This document shows, one piece after another, positions 44,680 through 53,800 of a DNA stretch of 64,000 nt. The notes under the pieces were generated by a model. It worked only from the letters and a program-made list of their open reading frames with translations, did not search any database and was not told the origin of the DNA. Numbering within the stretch: position 1 is the first letter of the stretch; each line of letters starts with the position of its first letter. Both the position numbers and the translations under genes were made by a program. Source of the stretch: Streptomyces taklimakanensis (GTDB taxonomy: Bacteria; Actinomycetota; Actinomycetes; Streptomycetales; Streptomycetaceae); assembly GCF_009709575.1 (NCBI RefSeq), contig NZ_WIXO01000001.1, forward strand, positions 1,860,001-1,924,000, read 5' to 3'.

Positions 44680-45522
44680 TCACAGCACGTGGGCGCGGTA
44701 ACGCTCCACGGTCTCGGCCAGGGCCTCGCGGCCGTCGCGGGCCCACAGGGCCTCGTTGAAGATCTCCACCTCCGTCCATCCCCCGTATCCGGCCCGGGTC
44801 ACCAGCTCCCGCCAGTGGCGGAAGTCGACCGAGCCGTCCCCGAGCTGCCCGCGGCCCAGCAGCACGCCCGCCGGGAGCGGGGTGCACCAGTCGGCGAGCT
44901 GGAAGGCGGCGATGCGTCCGCCCTCGCCGGCCCGCGCGATCTGTTCGGGAGCCCGGTCGTCCCACCAGACGTGGTAGGTGTCCACGACGACGCCGACCCG
45001 TTCGGCCGGGAAGCGCTCGGCCAGGTCGAGGGCCTGCCCGAGGGTGGAGACCACACAGCGGTCCGAGGCGAACATCGGGTGCAGCGGCTCGATCGCCAGC
45101 CGCACCCCGCGCTCGGCCGCGTACGGCGACAGCTCGCCCAGCGCGTCGGCGATCCGCTCCCGGGCGCCGCCCAGGTCCCGGTCGCCGGGCGGCAGGCCGC
45201 CGCAGACCAGCACCAGGGTGTCGGTGCCGATGCCGGCCGCCTCGTCGATCGCCGCCCGGTTGTCGTCCAGCGCCGTCGCCCTGCCGTCCGGGTCGGAGGC
45301 GGTGAGGAAACCGCCGCGGCACAGGCTGGTGACGGTCAGGCCCGCGTCCCGCACCAGGCGGGCCGTGGCCTCCACCCCGTACTCCTGGACGGGGGCCCGC
45401 CACAGACCGACACCCGTGACGCCCAGGTCGCCGCAGGCCGCGACCAGCTCGGGCAGGGGGAGTTGTCTGACGGTCTCCTGGTTGATGGAGAAGCGCGCCA
45501 GGTCGCCCGTGGTGGTGCTCAT
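44680..45522 (-). CDS. Sugar phosphate isomerase/epimerase-family protein
   Basis: 280 residues with the xylose-isomerase-like TIM barrel: LVAACGDLGVTGVGLWRAPV, GVRLAIEPLHPMFASDRCVV (Glu metal ligand in AIEPLHP), VVDTYHVWWD (His/Asp) and VEIFNE at the C-terminal metal site. Members epimerise or dehydrate sugars, inositols or 3-keto-glycosides. ATGA overlap with the upstream DUF993 gene. Third gene of a LacI-controlled operon with a Gfo/Idh/MocA oxidoreductase; exact substrate unknown. Confidence 0.85.
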   Translation of the reverse strand: MSTTTGDLARFSINQETVRQLPLPELVAACGDLGVTGVGLWRAPVQEYGVEATARLVRDAGLTVTSLCRGGFLTASDPDGRATALDDNRAAIDEAAGIGTDTLVLVCGGLPPGDRDLGGARERIADALGELSPYAAERGVRLAIEPLHPMFASDRCVVSTLGQALDLAERFPAERVGVVVDTYHVWWDDRAPEQIARAGEGGRIAAFQLADWCTPLPAGVLLGRGQLGDGSVDFRHWRELVTRAGYGGWTEVEIFNEALWARDGREALAETVERYRAHVL

Positions 45523-46688
45523 GCCGTCACCCCGTACACCGCCAAGAGGTGCCGCATCCGCGCCTCGGCCAGCGCCGGGTCGGGGAAGAGCCCGAGCGAG
45601 TCGGCCAGTTCGTACGCCCGTGCCAGGTGGGGCAGCGAGCGCGCGGACTGGAGGCCGCCGACCATGGCGAAGTGCTCCTGGTGGCCGGCCAGCCAGGCCA
45701 GGAACACCACCCCGGTCTTGTAGTAGCGGGTGGGGGCCCGGAACAGGTGCCTGGACAGTTCCACGGTGGGGTCCAGCAGCTTGCGGAAGCCGGCCGGGTC
45801 ACCGGTGTCCAGCACCCGTACCGCCTCGGCCGCCAGGGGGCCCAGCGGATCGAAGATGCCCAGCAGGGCGTGGCTGAAGCGCCCTCCCGCCGCGGGGTCG
45901 TCGCCCGCGATCAGCTCGGGGTAGTTGAAGTCGTCACCGGTGTAGCAGCGCACGCCGTTCGGGAGCCTGCGGCGCAGCTCGACCTCGCGGCCCGCGTCCA
46001 GCAGCGAGATCTTGACGCCGTCGACCTTGTCGGGGTGCTCGGCGATGACGGCGAGGAAGGTCTCGGTGGCGGCGTCCAGGTCCGTGCTGCCCCAGTAGCC
46101 GGTCAGCGCCGGGTCGAACATCGGGCCCAGCCAGTGCAGGATCACCGGCTCGGACGCCTGGCGCAGCAGCCGGCCGTAGAGCTCCAGGTAGTCCTCGGGG
46201 CCCCGGGCGAGGGCGGCCAGGGCGCGGGAGGCCATCACGATGGCCTGGGCGCCGGCCTCCTCCACCACGGCGAGTTGTTCCTCGTAGGCCGCGCGGACCT
46301 CGTCCGGGGAGCCGGCGGGGCCGGTGAGCTGGTCGGTGCCCACCCCGCAGGCGATGCGGCCCCCGCAGGCGGCGGCCTCGGCGGCCGAGCGACGGATCAG
46401 TTCGGCGGCGGCGGGCCAGTCCAGGCCCATGCCGCGCTGGGCGGTGTCCATGGCCTCGGCGACGCCGAGCCCGTGGGACCACAGGTGCCGGCGGAAGGCG
46501 AGCGTGGCGTCCCAGTCCACGGCGGCCGGATCGCCCGGGGAGACGTCGGCGAAGGGGTCGGCGACGACGTGGGCGGCGGAGAACACCGTGCGGGAGACCA
46601 GCGGGGGGCCTCCGGCGGCGGGCAGGGCGGACTCGGTGCGGGGGGTGTACTCGCGCAGCGCACCAAAGGCGTCGGGGAGGCGGATCAC
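45519..46688 (-). CDS. DUF993 / dihydrodipicolinate synthase-like aldolase
   Basis: 389 residues of the DUF993 group, a DapA/KDG-aldolase-like barrel: AAACGGRIACGVGTDQLTGP, QAIVMASRALAALARGPEDY, VILHWLGPMFDPALTGYWGS and VDGVKISLLDAGREVELRRR, with the central Lys of VKIS a Schiff-base candidate. The family is usually next to Gfo/Idh/MocA and sugar-isomerase genes, as here, and may cleave a keto-deoxy sugar. GTG start overlaps the preceding stop (GTGA). Confidence 0.8.
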   Translation of the reverse strand: MIRLPDAFGALREYTPRTESALPAAGGPPLVSRTVFSAAHVVADPFADVSPGDPAAVDWDATLAFRRHLWSHGLGVAEAMDTAQRGMGLDWPAAAELIRRSAAEAAACGGRIACGVGTDQLTGPAGSPDEVRAAYEEQLAVVEEAGAQAIVMASRALAALARGPEDYLELYGRLLRQASEPVILHWLGPMFDPALTGYWGSTDLDAATETFLAVIAEHPDKVDGVKISLLDAGREVELRRRLPNGVRCYTGDDFNYPELIAGDDPAAGGRFSHALLGIFDPLGPLAAEAVRVLDTGDPAGFRKLLDPTVELSRHLFRAPTRYYKTGVVFLAWLAGHQEHFAMVGGLQSARSLPHLARAYELADSLGLFPDPALAEARMRHLLAVYGVTA

Positions 46689-47854
46689 AGGCCCAGCTCC
46701 GGGACGTCGAGGCGGCGGCCCTCGGCGGCCGAGGCCAGGCCCAGTTCGGCGAGCTGGACACCGCGGGCGCCGGCCAGCAGGTCCCAGGTGTAGGGCTCGT
46801 CCGAGACGACGTGGCGCAGGAACAGCTCCCACTGGGCCTTGAACCCGTTGTCGAACTCGCCGCCCTCCCCGAGGTTGTCCGGCACCTCCTGCCACTGGTC
46901 GCGGAAGGACTCGGTGACCGGCAGATCGGGGTTCCACACCGGCTTCGGGGTGGTCGAGCGGTGCTGGACGCGGCAGGTCCGCAGCCCCGCGACGGCCGAG
47001 CCCTCGGTGCCGTCGACCTGGAACTCCACCAGTTCGTCGCGGTTGACCCGGACGGCCCAGGAGGAGTTGATCTGGGCGACGATCCCCCCGTCGAGCTGGA
47101 AGATGCCGTACGCGGCGTCGTCGGCGGTCGCGTCGTAGGGCTTGCCCTGCTCGTCCCAGCGCTGCGGGATGTGGGTGGCGGTGACGGCCTGGACGGTGCG
47201 CACCGGGCCGAACAGCTCGTGCAGCACGTACTCCCAGTGCGGGAACATGTCGACGACGATGCCGCCGCCGTCCTCGGCGCGGTAGTTCCACGAGGGGCGC
47301 TGGGCGGACTGCCAGTCGCCCTCGAAGACCCAGTAGCCGAACTCGCCCCGGACCGACAGGATCCGACCGAAGAAGCCGCCGTCGATCAGCCGCTTGAGCT
47401 TGAGCAGGCCCGGCAGGAACAGCTTGTCCTGGACGACGCCGTGCTTGACGCCCGCGTCACGGGCGAGTCGGGCCAGCTCCAGGGCCCCTTCCAGACCGGT
47501 GGCGGTGGGCTTCTCGGTGTAGATGTGCTTGCCGGCCGCGATCGCCTTGCGGATGGCGGCCTCGCGGGCGGAGGTGACCTGGGCGTCGAAGTAGATCTCG
47601 ACGCTCTCGTCGGCCAGGACGGCGTCGAGGTCGCAGCTCACCGCGGCGGGGTCGAGGCCGTGGCGCTCGGCCAGCGCTTTCAGTGCGTGCTCGCGGCGGC
47701 CGACGAGGATCGGCTCGGGCCACAGCACGTCGCCGTCGCCGAGGTCCAGTCCGCCTTGCTCGCGGATGGCCAGGATGGAGCGGACCAGATGCTGGCGGTA
47801 CCCCATCCGGCCGGTGACGCCGTTCATGGCGATCCGTACGACCCTGCGTGTCAT
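46685..47854 (-). CDS. Gfo/Idh/MocA-family sugar/inositol dehydrogenase
   Basis: 389 residues. N-terminal Rossmann fold with an unusual motif (RIAMNGVTGRMGYRQHLVRS), the conserved GKHIYTEKPTATGLEGALEL with the catalytic Lys of EKP, and the C-terminal domain PSWNYRAEDGGGIVVDMFPH. It probably oxidises a cyclic sugar or inositol with NAD(P). First gene of a coupled three-gene operon. The ribosome site GGGAGAGG lies close to a palindromic LacI operator centred about 25 bp upstream of the ATG. Confidence 0.88.
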   Translation of the reverse strand: MTRRVVRIAMNGVTGRMGYRQHLVRSILAIREQGGLDLGDGDVLWPEPILVGRREHALKALAERHGLDPAAVSCDLDAVLADESVEIYFDAQVTSAREAAIRKAIAAGKHIYTEKPTATGLEGALELARLARDAGVKHGVVQDKLFLPGLLKLKRLIDGGFFGRILSVRGEFGYWVFEGDWQSAQRPSWNYRAEDGGGIVVDMFPHWEYVLHELFGPVRTVQAVTATHIPQRWDEQGKPYDATADDAAYGIFQLDGGIVAQINSSWAVRVNRDELVEFQVDGTEGSAVAGLRTCRVQHRSTTPKPVWNPDLPVTESFRDQWQEVPDNLGEGGEFDNGFKAQWELFLRHVVSDEPYTWDLLAGARGVQLAELGLASAAEGRRLDVPELGL

Positions 47855-47871
47855 GAGCGTTCCTCTCCCTT

Positions 47872-47887
47872 TAGAAAGCGCTTTCTA
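47872..47887. promoter_or_regulatory. LacI-family operator, perfect 16-bp palindrome
   Basis: TAGAAAGCGCTTTCTA is a perfect palindrome with the central CG of LacI/GalR-family operators. It lies in the 108-bp divergent gap between the sugar operon and the LacI-type regulator gene, 18 bases from the Gfo/Idh/MocA start, so it probably represses the operon and perhaps the regulator gene. Confidence 0.88.
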
Positions 47888-47962
47888 TCTCAGGGCAAGC
47901 TAGCCTGCCCACAGCACCCTGGACAAGACCTGTTGGACGACACCCCGCACCGGAGGACAGGA

Positions 47963-49084
47963 ATGGCAGTGACGCTGGCGGATGTGGCGGCCCGGGCGGG
48001 GGTCTCGGCGGCCACCGTCTCGCGCGTGCTCAGCGGCAACTACCCGGTGGCCGGGGCGACCCGGAGCCGGGTACTGCGCGCGGTCGAGGAACTGGAGTAC
48101 GTCGTCAACGGGCCCGCCAGCGCGCTGGCCGCCGCGACCTCCGACCTCGTCGGCGTCCTCGTCAACGACATCGCCGACCCGTTCTTCGGCATCATGGCAA
48201 GCGCCGTCCAGTCGGAGATGGGACCGGAGAAGGCGGGCGGGAAACTGGCCGTCGTCTGCAACACCGGCGGCTCCCCGCAACGCGAGCTGACCTACCTCAC
48301 CCTCCTCCAGCGCCAGCGCGCCGCCGCCGTCGTCCTCACCGGCAGCGCCGTGGAGGACCCCGAACACACCGCCGCGCTGGCCACCCGGCTGCGCCGACTG
48401 GCCGCCGCGGGCACCCGGGTGGTGCTGTGCGGCAGACCCCCGCTGCCGGAGGCGGACGGGGAGGGGGCCGACGGGCCGGGGACCGCGGCTCCGGGCGCCC
48501 CCGACTCCACCGCCGACGCACCGCTGACCGTGGCCTTCGACAACCGCGGCGGCGCCCGTCGGCTGACCGGGCACCTCCTCTCCCTCGGCCACCGCCGTGT
48601 CGGCTACGTCGCCGGACCGGCCGAGCGCACCACCACCCGACACCGGCTGGAGGGCCACCGGTCGGCACTGGCCGACCACGCCCCGGAGCTGCTCGCCGAC
48701 GTCGAGCGCCTCACCGTGCACGGCGCCTACGACCGCTCCTCGGGCTACGACGGGGCCCTGGAACTGCTGCGCCGCGAGCCCGGGCTGACGGCCGTGCTGG
48801 CCGCCAACGACACCGTCGCCCTGGGCGTCTGCGCGGCCCTGCGCGACCGGGGTCTGCGCATCCCCGAGGACGTCTCGGTGGCGGGCTTCGACGACCTGCC
48901 GTTCAGCGCGGACGCCGCCCCCGCCCTGACCACCGTCCGCATCCCGCTCCACGAGGCGGGCGCCCGCGCCGGACGACTGGCCCTGGGCCGGGAGTCGGCG
49001 CCCCCCGGCTGCGTGGCGACCGTCCGCACCGAGCTGATGGCCCGCGCCTCCACCGCGCCCCCGCGCGCCGGCGGCGCGAACTGA
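47963..49084 (+). CDS. LacI-family transcriptional regulator
   Basis: 373 residues. N-terminal LacI HTH (VTLADVAARAGVSAATVSRV, hinge VVNGPASALAAA), then a periplasmic-binding-like effector domain (LVGVLVNDIADPFFGIMASA, TAVLAANDTVALGVCAALRD, VSVAGFDDLPFSADAAPALT). A Gly/Ala/Asp-rich insert around residue 165-185 is longer than usual. ATG at 47963 behind GGAGG. Divergent from the sugar operon across the palindromic operator; the inducer is probably a sugar substrate of that operon. Confidence 0.93.
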   Translation: MAVTLADVAARAGVSAATVSRVLSGNYPVAGATRSRVLRAVEELEYVVNGPASALAAATSDLVGVLVNDIADPFFGIMASAVQSEMGPEKAGGKLAVVCNTGGSPQRELTYLTLLQRQRAAAVVLTGSAVEDPEHTAALATRLRRLAAAGTRVVLCGRPPLPEADGEGADGPGTAAPGAPDSTADAPLTVAFDNRGGARRLTGHLLSLGHRRVGYVAGPAERTTTRHRLEGHRSALADHAPELLADVERLTVHGAYDRSSGYDGALELLRREPGLTAVLAANDTVALGVCAALRDRGLRIPEDVSVAGFDDLPFSADAAPALTTVRIPLHEAGARAGRLALGRESAPPGCVATVRTELMARASTAPPRAGGAN

Positions 49085-49151
49085 GGCCTCCGCCACCTTC
49101 GACACCCCGGCGCCCGCGCCCCGCCGGCGGGATGTCGCCCCCGCGACGCAC

Positions 49152-49186
49152 CGGTGGGCGCGACCGGCTTCCGGCCGCGCCCACCG
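49152..49186. terminator. Terminator between lacI-type and S28 peptidase genes
   Basis: An 11-bp perfect stem (49152-49162 with 49176-49186) with further pairing in the loop lies between two converging genes. Confidence 0.8.
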
Positions 49187-49208
49187 TCGATCGGGGCGGT
49201 GGGCGCCC

Positions 49209-50642
49209 TCACGGGCGCAGCGTCCACCGCTCGGCCGGCTCGGCACGGTCGAGCCGCGCGTCGTACGGCGCGAGCGGCGCCGCCTTCCGCTCCGCCGCCT
49301 CGCCGTCTTCACCGGCCCACCGCAGCAGGGCGTCGGTGGCCACGGCCCGGTCGTCGGCCTCCAGCGCGGCGATGTTCGCGCCGTGGTCGGCGCCGGGCGC
49401 GGTGAGGACGTGGCAGTCCTCGCTGCCCCGTCCCGGGCGGAAGGGCTCCGCCCCCCACGGGTCGTTCTCGCCGTAGACGAACAGCATCCGCTCGCAGTCC
49501 CCGCGCACCCACCTGTCGACGTCGCGCATCGCCTTGCTGTCGAAGCTCATCGGGATGTCGCGCGGGACGTAGGTGCGCGGCTCGTAGATGCCCGGGTGGC
49601 GCAGCAGACCCTCCAGGTGCGGGGTGGCGAACGACGGCGAGCCCAGCTCGGTGCCGGCCTGGTGGAAGTACGGCGTGTAGTACTCCAGACCCTGGTCGGT
49701 GTAGAAGGAGAAGCCCGACACCCGGTCGACGAAGTCGTAGAGCTCGTCGGTGCTCGCGTCCACCGGGGGCACCTCGTCGCAGTCGGAGCCCGAGCCGTAC
49801 TGCCACCAGGCCCACACCAGGTCCAGGCCGACGTTCTCGAAGGCCCGGTCGGCGCTGCCGACGACCTCGAAGGTGCGGCCCTCCGCCGCCGCCCAGGCCT
49901 CGTAGCGGTCGACGATCTCGGCGCGGCGCACGAACACCTCGCGCTGCGCGGCGTTCAGCCGCTCGCGGCACTCGGCGGTGGAGACGGTGGCGAAGAACTC
50001 GTCGTAGGCCGAGTCCTCCCTGTCGTTCACGTCGTTGGGCGCGACGTAGGCGACCGTGCCGTCCATGTCGTTCGGGTGGAAGCGCCGGTAGTAGGTGGCC
50101 GTCATCCCGCCCTTGCTGGCACCGGTGGAGATCCACTCCGCACCGTAGATCCGGTGCAGCGCGCGGAAGACGCGGTGCTGGTCGTCGGCGGCCTGCCGGA
50201 TGTCGAGCTTCGACCAGTCGGCGGGCTCGGGCCGCGACGGGGCGAAGAAGCGGTGTTCCAGGGAGACCTGATTGCCGTCGATCATCCTCGTCGGCTCGCT
50301 GCGCGCGGGGGCGGTGTTCAGCCCGTAGCCGGAGGTGTGGAAGACGGTGGGCCGGTCCTCGCCCTTGTGCAACACCGTCAGACGCTGCCGGAAGGTCCCC
50401 TCCCGGGGCTTGCGGTGATCGACGGGCTGGCGGTAGTCCAGCACGAAGAAGCGGTACCCCTCGACCGGCTTCTCCTCGATCAGTCGCATCCCCGGTATCG
50501 CGGCGATGCGCTCCCCCACGTCGGCTCCGCCGGTCTTCGCCGCCCCGCCCCCGACCGAGGTGGCTCTCGGCGACGCGCCGGCGGCCCCCACCGTGCCGAC
50601 CAGCACCACCAGCGTCAACAGCGCTCCGAGCGCCTTGCGCAT
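49209..50642 (-). CDS. Secreted S28-type serine peptidase (prolyl tripeptidyl aminopeptidase-like)
   Basis: 477 residues with a Sec-type signal peptide (MRKALGALLTLVVLVGTVGA, cleavage near AGA-SP). The alpha/beta-hydrolase peptidase core has nucleophile elbow GASKGGM (Ser176), YGENDPWGAEPF with the likely Asp and APGADHGANI with the His. FVLDYRQPVDHRKPREGTFR is the substrate-side N-terminal motif of the Streptomyces S28/PS-10 peptidases. It should release short peptides from extracellular proteins. ATG behind GGAGGAGGGC. Divergent from the giant chitinase-fusion gene. Confidence 0.88.
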   Translation of the reverse strand: MRKALGALLTLVVLVGTVGAAGASPRATSVGGGAAKTGGADVGERIAAIPGMRLIEEKPVEGYRFFVLDYRQPVDHRKPREGTFRQRLTVLHKGEDRPTVFHTSGYGLNTAPARSEPTRMIDGNQVSLEHRFFAPSRPEPADWSKLDIRQAADDQHRVFRALHRIYGAEWISTGASKGGMTATYYRRFHPNDMDGTVAYVAPNDVNDREDSAYDEFFATVSTAECRERLNAAQREVFVRRAEIVDRYEAWAAAEGRTFEVVGSADRAFENVGLDLVWAWWQYGSGSDCDEVPPVDASTDELYDFVDRVSGFSFYTDQGLEYYTPYFHQAGTELGSPSFATPHLEGLLRHPGIYEPRTYVPRDIPMSFDSKAMRDVDRWVRGDCERMLFVYGENDPWGAEPFRPGRGSEDCHVLTAPGADHGANIAALEADDRAVATDALLRWAGEDGEAAERKAAPLAPYDARLDRAEPAERWTLRP

Positions 50643-50865
50643 GCGTGCCCTCCTCCGGGCTGCTCCTGGAACGCCGCGAACCTACCCGGCCCGACACCCG
50701 CCCCACCAGACCGCTTCTCGCCCACCCGGCGCTCCCTTCCGGCCGTCGACCGAGGAGTTCACCCATTGGTCAGGGGACTTTGCAAAAATCTCACGGCACC
50801 GCGACGTCCGTCCCGGTGCCGGTATCCGCCGCTCGCGCGGCCCCGACACGAGATGAGTGCCTTCC

Positions 50866-53800
50866 ATGGGCAGACCCTTCACCAACCGGCGCCGGACCAG
50901 ACCCCGGCCGATGCCCCTCGTCCCCTTACTGGCCCTGACCCTGCTGGCCGGCCTGCTCCAGGTCGTCCTGCTGCCCGCGCGGCCCGCCGCCGCCGTGGCG
51001 ACCGTGCCCGAGCGGGCCATCGCCTTCAACATGCAGGGCGGCGGCCTCAAGTGGTCCTCCCCGGTGCAGAACCTGATCGGCAAGGCCGATCTGGTGGCGC
51101 TCCAGGAGGCGCAGACCCTGCCCAGCGGGACGGAGCTCACCCAGGAAAACCTGGTCCACGACAACCTCGGCGACCTGGACACCACCCCGACCGGCCTGCC
51201 CAGCCTCAAGTACAGCCTGCACGAGCTGAGGTGGGGACATCCCCGGGCGAACCCGGAGGCCGGCTACCTGTACTACCTGAAGGTGTACAACCTCCAGGAC
51301 GTGGGGGAGCCGGTGGACCCGAACGGCAACTCCGGCAAGTCCCTGGCGATCTGGAGCGCCGTCCGCCCGGACGACGCGGCGGTCGTCCGCGCGGCCGACT
51401 CCCCCGACGCCACCGACCACTACCTGCGTTCGCGCCCGGCGCTCGGGCTGAAGTTCGGCGACACCTGGTTCTTCGGCATCCACGCGGAGTCCAGGCGGCA
51501 GGGTGACGCACAGAACAAGCACGCCAGGGACCTGGTGAAGGCCGTGGCCGACAATGTACCCGCGGGCGAGCACTGGCGTGTCCTGGGCGACTTCAACAGC
51601 GTGCCGAACACGTTCACCGACGCGGCGGGCGGCCACGTCTACTACGCGAAGAAGAGCAACGGGGAGCCCGCCCCCACCCAGAAGTCGGGCTACGCGCTGG
51701 ACTTCATGGTGGCCGACGAGCAGCTCGCCGACCACACCGTGCGGCTGGACACGAAGGGCGGCTCGGACCACTACCCGGTGCTCTTCGCCGACCGGAACGC
51801 GCTGATCTGCGGGATCTGGGAGTTCGTGACGGTCCACTTCCCGTCGAACCTCGTGCTGCGGGACGTGCAGCGGACCCCCGTGCCGCAGGCCCCCTCGTCA
51901 CCGGCCGCCGGGAACAGCGTGGCCGCCGAGGACGGCGCGGCGTGCGAGGACTACGACTCGCGGCCGTCCGCCGTCGTCTCCATGGGCGACAGCTTCATCT
52001 CCGGTGAGGGAGGCCGCTGGGCGGGCAACGCCAACACCTCGGCGAGCGGCCATGTGTGGGGCACCGACCGGGCCGCCGTGAACTGCTCCGCGGCCGACGA
52101 CTGCGAGCACGACCTGACCCGGGTCTACGGCGACACCTCCTACGCGGAGGGCGGCAACCGGTGCGACCGCTCGGACACCGCGCCGATCATGTCGGCCGAA
52201 CTCGGCGTCTCCGAGGAGTACCGGTTCAACATCGCCTGCTCGGGGTCGGAGACCCGGCATGTCGTCGAGGAGGAGTTCAAGGGCCAAAAACCCCAGGTGG
52301 AACAGCTCGCGGAGATCGCCGAGGACCATCGCGTCTCCCTGGTGGCGCTCTCCATCGGCGGCAACGACCTGAACTTCTCCGACCTGATCGCCGCCTGCGC
52401 GAAGTCGTACATGATCCCCGGCGCCACACCGTGCAAGGACACCGAGGAAGCGGCGTTCTCGGCCGCCCTCGACGACGTGGAGAAGAAGGTCACCGACACC
52501 GTCTGGAAGATCCGCGAGACGCTGCGCGACGCCGGCCAGTCCGACACCAGTTACCGCATCGTGCTGCAGTCCTACCCCAACCCGCTGCCGCGCGGCGCGG
52601 ACTTCGAGTACCCGCAGGACCTGATCGACTACAGCCGCTACCGCAGCGGCGGCTGCCCCTTCCGGGACGTCGACGCGGACTGGGCGCACAGCTCCGTGGT
52701 GCCCCGGATCAGCGCGATGATCGGCCGGGCCGCCAAGGCGAGCAGCGCGGTCTTCCTCGACCTCCAGAGCGCCTTCGCCGGCCACGAGCTGTGCGCGAAG
52801 ACCGCCCGGCAGGCGACCGGCGCCAACAGCCCGGACAACCGGCTGCCCGCCGCCGACGCCGAGTGGATCCGCTGGGTCCCCTACCTCCTGGACGGGACGA
52901 AGGACGTGCCCTGGGAGTCGCAGGGCGACCAGCAGGAGGCCATCCACCCCAACGCCCACGGCCAGCGAGCCATGGGGGCCTGCCTGAGCAAGGCGGCCAA
53001 CCTGCTCAACGACACCGACTGGACCTTCCGGTGCTCCGGCTCCGCCTCGCGCTCCCCGGACGACACCGCCGTCTCCCCCGTCAAGACCCTGGTCGACGCC
53101 TCGGTGTGGACCGGCCGGTACGGCGACGACGACAAGGGCCATGTGTACGAGGACCACTACCTGTTCAAGGGGGGCAGGCACGCCCGCCTCGACCCCACCG
53201 TGAACCAGGACGGCTCCTCCGCCGACTTCGACAAGGCCGAGGGGCAGCTCCTCGGCCAGGGCTCCCTGGCCGAGGAGCTGGACAGTCTGCGGGGCACCCC
53301 GTTCGAGAACGGCGTCGACACCGCCTTCTCGTCGTACTGCTGCGGCATCCGGACGGCCTTCCAGCTCATCCTGATCCGCGGGGACCAGTACGTCCGGGTC
53401 CAAAGGCCCATCGGCAGCGAGCAGAACGAGGTGGTCAAGGGCCCGGGACCGATCGGGGACTTCTTCCACGTCCTGCGGGGCACCCCGTTCGAGGACGGCA
53501 TCGACGCCGCCGCCAACGACCACACCGGCGGCGGTGTGCTGATGTTCCGCGGTGACCTGGTGGGGCTGCTGAACATGACCCTGGAGCAGAACAACGACAG
53601 CTGGATCAAGGAGCCGGCCACCATCGCCACCGCGATGCCCGTCCTGGCGGGCACCGGCTTCGACCAACACGTCGACAGCGCGATCACCCTCTACGGAAGC
53701 CTGACCGTCCTCGTCTCGGGCGACCGGGCGGTGATGCTGAACGTGGACCGGTCCGACCTGTCCAAGACCACCGTCGTCAAGGGACCCGTGCCCCTCACCG

